Source: Atrichornis clamosus (Eukaryota > Chordata > Aves > Passeriformes > Menuridae). From it: DNA of 64,000 nucleotides. Position 1 is the stretch's first letter. Each line of letters starts with the position of its first letter. Positions 1 to 14,200 of the stretch are shown here, in pieces. The position numbers and the translations under genes are program-made. The stretch spans positions 1 to 64,000 of the forward strand of contig WBMZ01012048.1 in NCBI GenBank assembly GCA_013400975.1. Direction: 5' to 3'. Under the pieces are notes generated by a model that ran no database searches, had not been told where the DNA came from, and saw nothing but the letters and a program-made list of their open reading frames with translations.

Positions 1-24
1 TGTGATTTTGTGATTCTGTGATTG
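1..24 (+). repeat. CR1 3'-terminal repeat (window edge)
   Basis: Three near-copies of the octamer GATTCTGT/GATTTTGT open the window, resembling the short terminal repeats of CR1 LINE 3' ends. The body would lie outside the window. Confidence 0.45.
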
Positions 25-3000
25 GCTCTTTGGTACAGGCAGAAGCATCTGTTGCTTGGCTGCTGAAGCCAGCAAGGTGTTTCCACACATCCTTTGTGTC
101 CCCTCTGAGGTACACTCAGATGCTCTGTGTTGTAGGGTGGACTGTGCATGGGCAACAATACTGGAGAGGTGCTGGGCACAGCTAGGAAGAGGGATATTTA
201 TGGGAAACCTCATCCTTTGGCTCTTCCTGACAGATGCTCTTGTGAAAGGGGGTAAGGAAAGGCCCCCGTGTTTCTGGCACATTTATTTGCCTTGATGCTT
301 GTACAGAGGCAGAAGGGAATGTGGGTTTAGACTGGAGATGTGTGGCACAGTGAATCCACATGGATGTGTTGTGGAAGGGTAAGAGTATGAATTGTCATGT
401 AAGCATCCATTTCTCATTAAAAAACAATGTCATCCACAGAACATCCAGGACTAACTAGAGGAAGCTAAACCCACTCTCTTTTCCCATAACAATAACATGA
501 GATGTTTGGAAGGCTTTATTGCTGGCATGTTACTCTTGTAACAAAAATCTAGGTATATCCCTCCATGGAGGGAGACAAACCTTGCCACACAGGACGTGAT
601 GTTTATCAGAGGGTGGGTTTCAACGCTGACTGAAGCATTGCCTTTAGGTGCCTCTTTGGCTACCTTGCTGTCAGGAGGCAAGAGGGCAGACTAATCCAGG
701 TCTCAGATCAGGTTGTTGGGAGTCAGGACACGTGGCAATAGAGGTTGTGCTGCTGTCCCCTTTACCTGCCCTCTGCTCTCCAGCTCCCAGCCATGCCCCA
801 GAGGCAGTGCCTGACATACAGAACTACTGGTTTTCTTTCACTCCTTGCTATGCGACTTTGGCTGCAGGGAAAGTATCCAGAGGGAGAAGTTGCTTCCCTT
901 CCTTCCAGGGTAAATCTTGCTTGTTGCTGAGAGGCATTTTTCACTTAGTCTTTCAAGCAGCCATTCTTTAAGCTATTCCTGCTTCTAGTTACCATAATTA
1001 TAGATTTGCTGTTTCTAGCAAAAAGCCTTTTCTTCCTACAAAATGAAGGCAAAGCAAGATTTTCTTAAGAGTGTTATGGGAGATGGATAGGTGCACCCAG
1101 GACTACTCAGGACCTGCAGGCTAGTTCTGCTTGGACATATAGTCATCCCATATCTGCTTCTGTTCTGCTAGTGTTGCTTGTGGTATCTCCAGAACCTGGA
1201 GATCTGCTGGAGACCTCCATGGTTGAATTCAGCCTGCTGACCACTTCTCTCACCTCCTTGGGGTAGATTAGTTAGCATTGGTTCTTCTTACTTGTTGCAA
1301 GGTTTCTGCCATGTCTCATATATAAACAAACAGCCCAGTTCAACACTGGATTTGCAGAATAATTCCTCCTAAGGAGCTGCCTTTGTGCTGTGATAGTGAT
1401 GGCTGTAGGTTTTTTAATTTTCTGGGGCTTGGAAGCTCCAGCTTTACCAAAGTTGATGGACTTCTTGACATTTTTGCTGGTGAGTGGGAATGAAAAGCAG
1501 TATTTCTGATTTTTCCTCTGCAGGGAATTTTCAAAATGAAACTGAAGAATTACTTCTGGAAGATCAGTCTTGTCATCTCAGAGTTCTTTAAAAGTGCCAT
1601 GCTGTTAACACCTTTTCATGCCAGAACAATTGAAATATCTATTACTCTTATTTCATTTTCAAAATCACTAAAGGGAGGATTTTTCTTAGTATCTCCTGAA
1701 ACCTCTTTTCTAAAATAGCTGCTTCTGTTTCTTTTATAGCGAAATATTTTAACACACTGATAGAAAGGAAAGGTGGGTTCACCTCGTTCAGCTTTACTCA
1801 TGGAAAAGTTAAGCATTTAATCAGAGTTTGTAGTTTGGGGTCCTTTCTCAGCCAGAGAGAGAAACATAAATCAACAGCATGATCCAGTGAGGTCATGCTG
1901 TAACTTGAGCAAGAAGAGATATACCTCCATCTCACAGAGCACTGAGTGAGTAGTACTGGCCAATTCTTGTTTCATGATCAGACCCATTGAATTGCCCTCT
2001 GGGTCTGCTTCTATTTCTCCCTTTTTTGCTGTAGAGGAAACCCAAATGAGTAGTTTTGCCCAGATGCCTAATTTTAGAGGGCTAATATTAATATGATGAA
2101 TGTTACCTCACAGGTCTAGTTCAAATTTGAAAAAAGGAATGGGATATTTATGTCATTTGGACATTTTCAGAAATGTCCTCACTGGCAAACACAGTCATCA
2201 GTGTGCTCCATACCCCTTCAGTATGCATAACTGAAACTTGGCTACTTCAGGAGATATTGCTTGGCTTCTCAGTGAGATATTGCTCACGAGCATAATGCTG
2301 TTGTTTGCTTATACACTGTGACACATGCTGTGTTCACACACACTGATTGTGCCCCCCTTGGGCATCCTAGATAGCACTTTTTCTGTGATGGCATCTTTCA
2401 TCATGTCCAGTTTTAAGAACTATCTTTATCAGCAAGACAAACTGGGAAGCATTTTATGCTAGACTCATTCTAAGAATAGAAATCTGCTGGATATCTAGGC
2501 AAGATGCCTCCTGGGTTTATTGCCTTCTGGGCTCTTGGATCCTTTCTTGGAAGTATAGGTACACACTCCCTTTGAAGCAGATCAAACTGGAAGACTCCTC
2601 TGTGCTGCTGATTCATGTAGCCCCACAGGTTATAGACTTGTAGCAGTGTGTGTACCTTGACCTTGCCCAGTGCTAGGTTCTGGCAAGATTTCTAGATGAC
2701 TGTACTGCAGTTTGAAGTAACTGAGACAGAGTGGAGTCAATTCACATGAATGGTGCTTATGGAACGGAAATAATCTCACCTTCCCTGGACTGCTGGACAT
2801 CTAAGGGTCAGCATCTGTAATTTAGATACAAATCAGATTCAGAAAAGATATGTGTGCCTAAGGTAACGTGATAATGCAAACTACATCTCCTTTCTCTGAG
2901 TCTTCTCCACATTTTGGCACATGCCAGCTGATACAGGGACATGGCTCTGCTTGGAAAATTTGGTAGAAAGCACAGCATTAACCATTCACTAATCTGATAA

Positions 3001-3559
3001 CAAAGAGACTTCTAATTACTGGCCATTCCCATAGTGATTTTGTTCTCTCTTCATCATCCTCAGTCATAGTAGCTGGTAGGATGTGCACCAGTAAGGATAT
3101 TTGCTGTTCAGCATATGGCTGAGTTTCACCTTGAGTCCTCAGTTCTTTCAGCAGTTTAAAGATTAGATGCCACCTCTCTAAGTGAGTGTCAGAATCACCA
3201 CAAAAATCACTGAGAGGTAAGAGACATAATCCCTTAGGGGCAACTCATTGATCGTCTCATGGTTCCCAAGCAGCATGTAGTACTGCATGACTCTATTTCT
3301 CCAGATCAGTTGATTTCGTTACACATCCCTTGGGCTTTTCAGGGGGAAAATTTGTATCCCTGGAAGATGCAAGAGTCAAATAAAAGCTATTCCAAACCAT
3401 ACCAAACAGCATTACTCACTTCAGCAGAGTGCAGGTGTCTCCTGGGTCTGCAAAAGAGCCATTTCTCTTGGTCCTGCTGAAGCCAGCCCAGTTCCACAGT
3501 GGGACTGCATGCTATGCACTGAGATTATTGCTGCTGGCATCCAGCATGGGGTCTAAAAG
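25..3559. other. Non-coding, no feature recognised
   Basis: Small overlapping reading frames on both strands, all under 110 codons and without recognisable motifs. I see no exon pattern or clear repeat. Confidence 0.6.
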
Positions 3560-3622
3560 CTGCCATGCTGGAGAAAGATTTTGAGGTTTTTTCCAACCTA
3601 AATAATTCCATGATTCTATGAC
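3560..3622 (+). repeat. CR1 LINE 3' end
   Basis: The stretch reads like the CR1 tail: GATTTTGAGGTTTTTTCCAA, CCTAAATAATTCCATGATTC, then TATGA. The element is a short, 5'-truncated, plus-oriented copy. Confidence 0.75.
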
Positions 3623-4683
3623 CTATGTCTTCACCCAGATTCAGAGGGTCTATGATCATAATGTCCTCCAAGGCAGCTGGTGAATGGGTGTGCACATACG
3701 GCACCCTTGGGAATTGTTGACAAATGCTGCACGTATTGCATGACTGATGCTCTCCCAAGGAAGCATTCTCTTTTATCTTTATTTGCTTTATCCCCCCCAC
3801 CCCTTCATGTTTTCTAAAGTGTCTCTTGTTTTCTGATATTGTCTGTGAAGATGAAAGCTGGCTTGTCCTGACTGTGAAGATGTGGAGACAGCAGACATGC
3901 TATCAGGGCAGTGTTCATGGGCATTTTCTCCAAGAAAAACCATTGAGAAGATTTTATTTTTTTAATTGCATGGGAGGAAACACAATGAATGGGGAGACTT
4001 GCCTGATATTCAGCATACACAGTCATTTTGGTAAGAATTAAGGAGTCAATTCCAGCGATCATTTCTCACATATATGCAAAGCCCTCTGGTGGTCACTAAA
4101 CATTTTGCTTTCATTTTTTGAGTTTTATCCAAATGTATATGGCCATTTTTAAGACTTATTTTGTGTATGTGTATGTTTTTAAGGGGGAATTTTGCAAATA
4201 TTGGTGTAACATTTGAAGAACAGTTTTCCCACACATTTTCATCAGTTCTTTCTATTAAAAATGGTATTGTTCAGTTGCCCAGTAATGTTTACTTGGAAAA
4301 TTGGCTCGGTCTGAGAAGTGCCATATTTACTCTGCAGGCAATGGAAACTGATGGAGACTGTTGCTGGGCAGTTAAAGAAAATCCGGGGAGTGTTTTTGAG
4401 TTCAAATTAATTTCAAATTATGAAGTACTGAAACTTTGACTTTGCCAAAACCCTTCCTTTTAAACCTCCATCTCAGAAGCAAATTTTTAACAGCTTTCCA
4501 TGGGGGGCTGGCTCTCTGGAGTAGAACAAGGAAAGTGGTGAAAGAAGGTGAGAGGAAGGATACACAAAGAGCCATGCAATGCTGGTGCATATTCTAGATG
4601 TTACCTTTCCTTCAGCCTTCTCTTCTAAAGCACTTTAGCTGTAGCAGTAACACTGGGTGGCTGGTTACCCCAGACTCTTAAAA

Positions 4684-4790
4684 GCATAAGATTGTCTGTG
4701 CTTGGTTAGACCAGAGGGACATCTCTTCTGGTGTCAGGCTTCCAAAAGATGTCATGATCAGAAGTCAGCTCCCCTGGGTTAGACTCACAT
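4684..4790 (-). repeat. Old CR1-like 3' end
   Basis: CATAAG, then TTGGTTAGACCAGAGGGACA and TCTCTTCTGGTGTCAGGCTT, follow the order of the reptilian CR1 3' end read in reverse (cataagaa...gggtcagaccaaaggtccatct). Strongly diverged. Confidence 0.4.
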
Positions 4791-5794
4791 CTTGCACTCC
4801 TGGTGTGCTGGTCCCTGTAATATCAAGATATGGAACACATCTCTGCATCTGAAAACCAAACCTTCTTCTTCATGCTGTTGTGAGACTTTGACCCTCCCAC
4901 AGTCTACAAAACACAATGGATATCATCTCTGCAGATCTATGTGGAGAACAGGAGTTGCTCTATTTTAAGAAATCACAGGATACAGACAATTATGATGTAA
5001 ACAGTCCCTTCAAGATGTCTGTCATGTGGGATCCCTCATCTGTGTGTTCCTGGCACTTCCCAGCAACCCCTGGAAGAAACTGTTGTCTTCTTAATGAGTG
5101 GGTCAGTGAAAGACAGTGAGCAGTGGAAATCTGGAAGGGAACAGTGAGTTCCTTTTTCCATGCTGAGGAAGGAGGAAGCCATCCCTTGTGAGGAAGAGGC
5201 AAGAGTCAGCTTGGAAAGAAGGAAAGAAAGAGTAAGAAAGAGTCTGACAGAACAGGAAAAGAGCAAATACTGCTTGAGAGGGCACATGTGATCTTTTTGG
5301 TATTCAACATGCAGTAAGCTTTAGTATGTGTGTATGTTCATGCACGTGTGCACCCAGGGAATCTTAAAAACCTGTTCTCAGAAGGCTCAGATAAACTTAT
5401 GCCTTCTTGTCTTTGGAGGCAGGACAGCCATGCAGTCCCTTTGGGGTGCTGGCAGTAAGCTTCGTGCTAGGTGGTTGCAGGTTGCAGGATTAGGAATGAT
5501 GTGCTGTGTCCAAGGCCAGCCAAGGAGCAGCTAGAGAGAACTTGCTGCAGAGTTGGGGTCAACCTGATGCTCCTGCCATCATGTTGAGAACTGCAGCAGA
5601 TTTGGATTGCTTGCTTTCTAGACAGGCACCACCCCAATCTGATTACTGAAATGCTGTCAATTTGCACATAAGCAGGTAAAAGAATTATTGCAGTCACTCA
5701 TGAAATTTCACTCTGGCAGATAGTTTGTATAAATTTCCTTATAACGTGGATTGAGTCTTCATCTTGTTGCTAAGTGGAAGCAGTAGGGGTCAGG
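4791..5794. other. Non-coding with a polypurine stretch
   Basis: Contains an AG-rich run at about 5187-5263 (GGAAAGAAGGAAAGAAAGAG and similar). No gene is recognised. Confidence 0.6.
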
Positions 5795-5945
5795 AGGAGA
5801 CCTGGGAGCCAGGCTGTTCTCAGATCACTGTCCTGATTGTAATCTAAGTAATTTCTCAGCTACAGTTTCTCTCCTGCATTGAATAGCAATAATAGTCATT
5901 ACCTGCCCTGCCAGGCTGCTGAGACAATTGAATAGTTAATCAATT
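5795..5945 (+). repeat. MIR-like SINE remnant
   Basis: The order matches the MIR consensus: CTGGGAGCCAGGCTG, AAGTAATTTCTCAGCTACAG, TTTCTCTCCTGCATTGAATA, GCAATAATAGTCATTACCTG, GCTGAGACAATTGAATAGTT. This is the cagtttcctcatctgtaaaa...aataatagtacctacc...gaggattaaatgagtta part. Plus orientation, very diverged. Confidence 0.65.
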
Positions 5946-8250
5946 TGATGATGGTATGATATTGCAAGGCAAACAGATTTGGGCCTGATCTAGCTTTGGT
6001 GGAGAGATATGGGTGATACAGCAGATGGCATTATGATCCTGTCTGTGACGTAGTGCAGAGTTGATGGACTTGATGGCCTTTCTGTGATCCAATAATTTGT
6101 ATCAAGCCTTCTTATCACAGGCTTGTTAGCATTTTCACAATGATATGGCTTGGTTTGAACCAATGACCTTGCATTTCTTTACTCTCCTAAGCCAGCCCCT
6201 GATACATGCTATAAAAAGGTTCTTTCTTTTCCGATCTCAGAGAGAATAAAAATCAAATCCCTACAGAACAAAGGACTTTGAAGCACTACAGAGCAGTAGG
6301 AAGCCAAGTCAAACCATTGGATGGCATGAGAACTCTGAAAGCCTAGATTAAATTGCCAACTTGCTGAACAACCCTCCTGAAGAGAAGAGATGTCACCTTT
6401 CACTCAGAGGTAGAAACTTGTTCTCCTCAGTGTGAGCATGCACGTGTGAGAGAGGCAGGCAAGGAGGGGGAGGAACAAGGCTGGTGAAATAGTGCAGACT
6501 CCTATCAGGAGTTGAGTGCACTGAGTTAAGCAGTTTGCAGCAACAGAGATGATCTGTGCTGACTTATGAGATGCAGAAGAAGCTTGTGCAAGTCCTCTAG
6601 CAGGTAACTAGCTTACCTGACTGTCCATTCTCTCAGACAGCAGTTGGCTGTTCTTCTCCATCCTGGTCATCTTCTAGATTTCTGTGGTATTCAGAGACAG
6701 AGGAGGAAAGAGAGGATTTTTTGATTCAGCAAAATAATATGATTGCATTGTTGTTTACACTGCAAAAAAAATTCTTAATAACTCTTTCTAAAATAGGAAA
6801 ATCTTGGGTTCCTCTGTTGTCTGGCATTAGGGGCTGGAGTGCCACTGAGTTTTTCTATTGGAGTCTGCCGAAGTACTGTAATTTGCATCCTAAAGGCAAA
6901 TTGCCTTGTATTTGGAGATAGTAACCTCATCCCTAGAATGTATATTCCTTTCCCGTGAACCAAAACGTCAGGCTCCAACTCATGAAAAAAGCTCCATTCC
7001 CTTCCTCCCTTCCCCCATAGCCAGGCATGATCTCATTTTTTCACACTTGAGAAAAGTTGGGTACCTATCTTCAAAGTGATCTCTGTCCCCCTTAGCTCTG
7101 CTCTCCTCTTCCAGCTGCTGTGGGGCCAAGGGCTACTGGAACAATTGTAGTGCTGCCAGCCCAGCTCCCACCAGGCAGGCAGAGCCTCTCTGTGTTGAAT
7201 AAACTGCAATAGCCTTAAGCCATTATGCTGTGGCTGCTGCTCTTATTGTGTGACATTGAGGTCAACACTTCACTGTATTCACTTATGGGTCTCTGCAGAT
7301 CAGTAGGTCAGTGCAGATCAGCCCAGGAGGAACTTCTTGACTAACGTGTTTGGAACTGGGGGAAAGCGCTGCTTTCACCTGGGGTACTGCAAGGAATTGC
7401 TCTTTGTAATCTGCTTCCCTCCTTCTGTGGCACAGAATTGGGGCAGCGATGGGAGGGAGGGCCCTGTTCTATCTGAGCAGCAACAGATAATTTGGCCTCT
7501 GTATGTTTTAGGGCAGTCACTTTTCTGATGGTTTTCTGACAAAGCTTTTAATTCCTTTTATTGATGCAATAATTGATCTCCTAACAGTACAGCCCGAGAT
7601 GCTGCCGAGCATTTCCAATGGGCTCAAATTAAATAGCATGCAATTCCTCCATTCAGCTGTGATAACACTTCTCTGGAATTATCCTGTAGATGAGATCAGG
7701 ATGAGGTAGGCTACCTCTGGCTTGTGTGTTGCAATTATGGGGAAATGGGAGCATCCCACAAGACATTGTTCAGGGATAACCTTCCCAGAGGGATATTTCT
7801 GCTTAATCCCTGCCACTTAGAATCTGGTTTTTATACCCTGCAATACACACAAATCTCCTAAAAATTCCCATCCATTATAAGATGCATGAATCTTGTTCTA
7901 TATTTTGCTAAATTCTTAACCTGAATGACATCTTCCAACAAGAATTTCCACATGTTGTTTAGGTGCCACATGGAAAACATTTCACTGTACCTGCCTCTGT
8001 CATAATTGAACCAGCTTCTACTTCCTGCACAAGGCAATAATTTTACCTTCAGCTTCCTTTGATATGTTTACCTATTGTAGTCCTAACTTATTTATTGCCT
8101 CTTGAAACCAAGTAAAGATAATCATTAGCATTTCTCTTCATGCCACAGTCTCTTTACTCCTCTAGATTTTTGTCCCTCTGTTTCTAGTTCAGTTTCTGTG
8201 ATGCCTTTTTTGATATCCTGGTCCCACTGAAATTAGAGGCAAAATGAGTG
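5946..8250. other. Non-coding, no feature recognised
   Basis: No gene or clear repeat seen. A weak CR1-like stretch at 6060-6105 is too diverged to call. The AT-rich segment 7550-7700 has a texture seen in conserved non-coding DNA, but this cannot be judged without alignment. Confidence 0.5.
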
Positions 8251-8290
8251 GGGTTTCACATTAAAAGTTTGGGTTTCACATTAAAAGCTT
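8251..8290. repeat. 20-bp tandem duplication
   Basis: GGGTTTCACATTAAAAGTTT is followed directly by the same 20 bp with one mismatch (GCTT for GTTT at the end). Confidence 0.9.
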
Positions 8291-11200
8291 GAAGGTAGAG
8301 TGCTGTTTCAAGTGAAAGTGCATCACAGTTTTGTCTTCTGAAGGTACTTGCCCTCATTGCAGGTTACTGATGCTACCAGGTATTTGGGTTATTTCATACT
8401 CTTAGAGGAAGAAATGCCTAAGAGCTATGATAACTTTAATTGCTTGTCAAGACATTTGCAAAAATTTAATAGTAACTGCTGTTTGGTGTCCAAAAAGTAC
8501 ACTCAGGTTCTCTAGGATGAATTATACTGAAAGAAGTGAATTTGTCATCCTTATCAAAATTATCAGCTTGCGTTACTTTCCATAAAGATAATGATTTCAA
8601 CTCAGTTAAATGATTTCTATTTTTTAGACCTGAAGTCCTTTATGCTCTCCAGTTAAATCCAGTATATGCTTGGCATTGGCCTCAGAGATTTTACAAGGAT
8701 GAAAACTTGCATTTACTGTGGTTAACTCTTTTGTAAAGGATAGCAGACATTGCTGTGAGTGCCTAGGTTTGTATTTAATTAAGGGAAACAATGCCTGAAA
8801 AGGTACGGTTGGCTTCATCTCTGTGATGTCTGAGACACAGAAGAATGAATCACCAGCATGGAAGAATTGCTTGCTTTTTTTTTGCTGCTAAGCCCCAGCA
8901 TGGTGTCAGGCTGGAACCTGAAAATGTATAGCTTCAAACCAGCTGTGGATATGTTAGATGACACGTGGATTCCCCATTTGCTTGCAGGTCAGACCGCAGG
9001 CCTGGCATGCTATATGTGGGCTGCTGTAGATACAGGAGCACAGCCATTTATGAATTCTGAGCTGGTTTTCGGACCTGTCCCTTGGATCATCTACAAAACT
9101 TCATTCCTCTTTCCTGGCAGGGAATTCCATCATCTTGAGACCTTGGTCAATTGGTCCTTAACAGATTCAGAGTAAATACGTAATAAAAATGCTGCTGAGG
9201 AAAAAGACAGAAATTAAATCCTCCTGGAAATAGTAAAACCAGAGTCTGAAGGATAAAGTTTGATGTGCCTATGAATGGATATGGGTGGGGAGGAGGCTGC
9301 TGAGCTCACGATCTGTCAGACTGACCAGAATAATTTCATTGTCTCTTCTTATTCCCCTCCTGGCTGGTATCTATCTGTTGTTCTCTTGTCTTAGCATATT
9401 AATTTTGGCTTATAAGTGAATCCCATCATCAAAATGAAATAAAAAGGCTTTTAAAATCAATGAGTGTTGGAATTTAACCTCATCCATAAAACACTCCAGT
9501 CCACATTCCTCAGTTCTGGTCCCGAGTCCTACTCCTGACTTTGCTGCTCTGACAGACAGTTGCATACACCTCTCTGTATTTCTGACTTCACTTGTCCATG
9601 ATCCTAACACCCTGCTCCTATCTTCCTGGCCCACATCTCATGTCACTGGCTGTACACAGCCTCAAGGGCTCCTGAGCAGAGCTGGGACCTCAGGAGCCTG
9701 TGATGTGGTTTTTGCTTATGGAGGTGTCCTTGAGCTGTCAGTGTGCTCCTGTTGAAACGAAGTTGGCAGAGAAGAGTTTTCTTTTGCAGAGTCAGTGTTT
9801 TCTTGCCCTTTTCTCTCTTGGTAGGCTTATCCCCATTCAGCCCCATGATCTCCCACAACCTCTGAAATAGTCTCCCTTCTGGGAGCCTCCCAAGTCCCTT
9901 GCCTCTGAGAAAAGTGCTCCTCTTGAAGACTCTGCTTGATCATTTGCAGATTTCCCAGGGAAGAGATGGGAATTGGTCACTCAATCCATATAGGCCCGGT
10001 GAAGTTAGCCCATCTTGTCAGCAACCTCCTCACCAGTGTGACTCTCCAGGATGGCTTTCACAGTGTGGAGGAAAAGGAGTGCACAGAGAGGAGTGGGCAG
10101 TTGCCCCTCTGCCCAGTTGTCTTGAGGACTTTGTTGACTGCTTTCCCTTAAGGCACCATGCTCTCACAAAGGAGACAACTGGGTGACTTGCTTGTACTGT
10201 GAGGGCTTGAAGAGTCACATTATGCACAGAGTCTCTCAGGTATTGCACAGAGGCATGAGAGAATGGAGATGCTGGCTTTGAAAGACTTGTTGGTGAGTTG
10301 AAAGGCTCCAGGCAGTACCTTGATGCTTGAGTCATTTGGACTACATGTGCCCTGCAGGTACTAGAAGGCTCTGAGACTCTTAAGAACCCTTACGTCTCAT
10401 TACTGCCATTTAGGAGTCCTCAGAGGAGGCTCTTCAGTGCAGTCAAGGTTTGTGGTATTGAGGTTTGGCCTCAAAAATGCTTCTGGGGGTTGTGTTGTGG
10501 CAGGGTAGACCCATTCTCAGACACTGATTCCCCAAAGACCTTATGTTCGTACTTAGCTCTGTCATTGCATTGCAGGATACTCTAGACATTGATTTATGAA
10601 AACCCTTAAAGCTGTGTTTGAGCACGATGAATTATACAATTAGAATTATTGCAAGGGAGAAATAATAATACAAGGTATGTTTGATCATGTGGGGAAATGA
10701 AGTGGACTCGGAGTTGGGCAGAAAAGTTAACACAAGGTGCAAACAAGTATTTCTGAGGTGCTCAGATACTTGCAAATGCTTGTGTAAAAAAAATCTGGAG
10801 TAAGCATTTGGTTGTGGATTCCTTTGTGGCTTTCATTGCTGTTTGTCACAGAGGATTATCTCTGCACTGGAAGAAGACACCAAAACAATTGTTCAGTATA
10901 GAAGACGGAGAATGTTTCCACTTGTAAAAGGTCCAAAAATATTCAGTGTGCAGCAAGTGAGGGATGAGTGGCAACTAAGGCTATGGTTTTGAGCAGTACA
11001 TGCTGAAGTGCTCATATTGCTGTTGAATCCAGCACGCTCCTCAGGATGAAGAAGGACTGGCTTTGGCGGGAGTAAATGACTTACGCATAGTGCTAAAAAC
11101 TGGTGCTAGAAAACTGGCTAACTCTACTGCAGAGAGGATTAGGATTAAAAGTGGTCTAGTCAATGGCTGCAGTGCTGCCAGGGGTTTGGCAGGGCAAGAA

Positions 11201-14200
11201 TGAACGTCTTCCACACAGTCCCATAACTGTTTAGCATCTCTGGGCCCAGACTTGTTTTCAAGCAGTTGAGCCATCCCTGAACTCAGCCAGATCCTGGTGG
11301 TATATCTTGTCCTAACACCCTCTTTCCAAAATAGCTGGTGATATCAGGCCACTGTCTTACTCTTTAGAATCTACAGAGAAGCCAGGACTGTCAAGTCCTG
11401 AGCCTTGTGCATGTGGCTGTTGTAAATGAAATGAGGTAAGGGCTTGAAGGAGTACTTAAAGCACTGACATCAATAGATATGAAAGTGTGGTCGCTTAAAA
11501 TAAGCATTAGTTAGAATAACGCAAAATTAGTGCATATTGAGGAAAGAAATGTAGAACTGAAGAGTCAAGATAACCCTAAAATAACCCCTAAATAACCTTA
11601 CCAGAATCTGTCGTCCTGTATGGTCATCATCAACCTCATTAGTGTATCTTAATTTTGAATTAGCCTATCATTTGCAGAACCGATTCTAACTTAAGAAACT
11701 GAGGTGGTGTGAGGGAGATATAGAATTAAATTAAGCTTAAGGATGCACAAATTGCTTTTAAATTGCCGGGTATGAATTTCCTATCATGTACAAAGTATTT
11801 TATGTCATTTGCCTCTTCCTCCTTCTATCTGTCTGACAACTGCTGATCTGACAACTACATTGTTTTTTTAAAAAAAGATAAAGGAGAAGCAAGTGCTGTG
11901 GACACACAGCCATGTGGTTTGCTGACAAAGCTGAAGCACGTGTGTGGTCTGACATGCATGCAGGTGGGCAGAGAGGGACATTTCCTTGGGAGTCAGGCTG
12001 CCTGGAGTAGCAGAACAGCAGGACCTGCCACTGCGAGAAGAGACTGGTACCATTCACTTAAAGCAGTAGGCACAGGGAGTCTCAGCCTCCTTGCATGGCA
12101 GACGGAGCGGGTCAGCTTGGCTGGTGTGTCTGCCAGGAGCAGGTTTGGTTGTATCTGGTCCTTCTGGCTCCCTGGGTGAGGTTTGTCCCAGTACCAACTG
12201 TGGTCACCCTGCCCCAACACAGTGACAGGTCCTGCATGGTCAGCATATCATATTTGGTGCTTTCACTGCTACTGTGTAGGTCTGATTTCCTGCCATGGAA
12301 GAAACCTTTTGCTCTGGTTGTCAACACTAAATTTTGCCTGTGCTGCTAGGCATTTTTTAACTAGCTCTGAACCCGTCTTCACAGGCACACACATGCATGC
12401 TTGTACTTACGCAACACCCATTAACAGGAAAGAACACTCCATATAAACACATACACACACAGAGCCATATGGACACATGCTCATTAACTGAAACCAGGCC
12501 CATGTACTGTACCTCTTTGTTAGCATCCAAATCCTGGCCAATCTGCCAGTACTTAGGAGATGCAAGACTGGATCACTTCCATTGTCTGTCACTTAAAAGC
12601 TGAACATTATTTCACTGGCCCCTGGTCTTTGCTCCCATATTCTTTGAGAAATAGCATTGACATTTTGTTTGAATGCACATGTGGATAAATTTATATTTTG
12701 TGCAGTATACTACGTATAAGCTATAGCTGATTCTTACTCCTATGCAGATGGTTAGCTTAAGGCATACAAATAAATTAAGTTGTCAGATCTAGTTTAAGTG
12801 GCCAGAAACATAGCGAACTCTACAGCAGGGAATTTCTTCTTAAAAGTCTACTTCACACACTGGAAAACAGTCTTTTCATGATAAAAATACTTAATTGAGT
12901 ACCCAGGAAGTGTCACAATTAAGTTTGGTGTGAAAGTGAATTAATTGCTTTGGCATCCCAAACAATACACTGGTCTTTAATTACAAGAGCACATGGTGCT
13001 TCAACACAGAACCATACATCACTGATCAGGGAGAGTGGGAGCAGCTTTAGGAGAGGTCAGAGCTCAGTGGCAATAAGTACTGCAAAGCGCAAAGCCTTAC
13101 CTTAGTTACTGCAGATATTGGAAAGTTTGAAGAAAATGAGGTGGAGGTCCCCAGGCTGGACACAGAGGTACCTCCACATTAAGGCTGTTTGATGCTGCCA
13201 GGACAATTCAGAGGAATGCCTGCCTCTGCCACAGTTTTCTGTGTGATGTTGTGCGGGACAGTCAGATTGCTGTGGCTGTTTGCTGAGACTAAGTTTACTT
13301 TACCACTCTACCCTCATCAAATAAGAAAAGCTTTTTATGCAGCCACATATAATGATATCTTAAGATTTCTCTCTATTGTTTAAGGTCTGGTCCTGTCAGC
13401 AGATTCCTGTATCCTGTGCAGTGCTCTGTAGGCAGAAGATGCATCCAGGTCTCATGTCATGAACATGTACATCTCCTGGTCATTACTTGGGTGTGTAAAA
13501 TTCTATCCTGAAAGCCAGGTCTCCAGTAGCCTCTGTGGTGACCAGCGCCCAACCTTCAAACAGACAAAACTCTAGCTTCTCTTCTTGAGATTGTTCCAAA
13601 AGTTTTGGTCTGAATGTCACTTCTGAAAGATCATTTCTTTGAAGTGGACAGGGATATGCTGTGACCAGGAGTGGAGTAAGCAAGCCAAGTCTGGCAAAAT
13701 CTTTGTCTGGCAAAGGAGAGAGTGCAGGACATGGGCACTTGGGAAGGGTGGACTGGCAGGGAAAGCTTACTTGCAGGCATTTTAAGTCACCCAGTTGAAT
13801 CCATGCTTTGTACCAATGTTGCATTACATCCTGAGGACTTGGTATTCTGAAACTCACTATATGTGTTTGATCTGTCTTCCCCTAAAAGACCATCGGGAAG
13901 ATTTGCCAGTGATTTATTGTACCCATACTAGGGGGAGGGAGAGAAGATCATTAAGCCTTGAATACAGCCTGCCATCTGTATGGGCTCAATGAGCAAGAAG
14001 GCGTAAAGTTGGGATGCAAATGTGCAGCACTTGGTACTTAGCCAAGATAGAGCTTGTGTTCAATTGTTTCAAAGCAGATCTATGCAGACATGACTTATTG
14101 CAGGGAAGGAAAGGGGCAGCCTTTGGGATCTGCTTTACAAAAATCACCACTAGAGCTGAAGCCTATGGGAGTTGTGCTTTGAGTGCATCAAGATTTCTAT

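Noticed and set aside
6001..6105. CR1-like tail (GTTGATGGACTTGATGGCCT)
   Set aside because: Similarity is short and lacks the terminal repeat; too weak to annotate.
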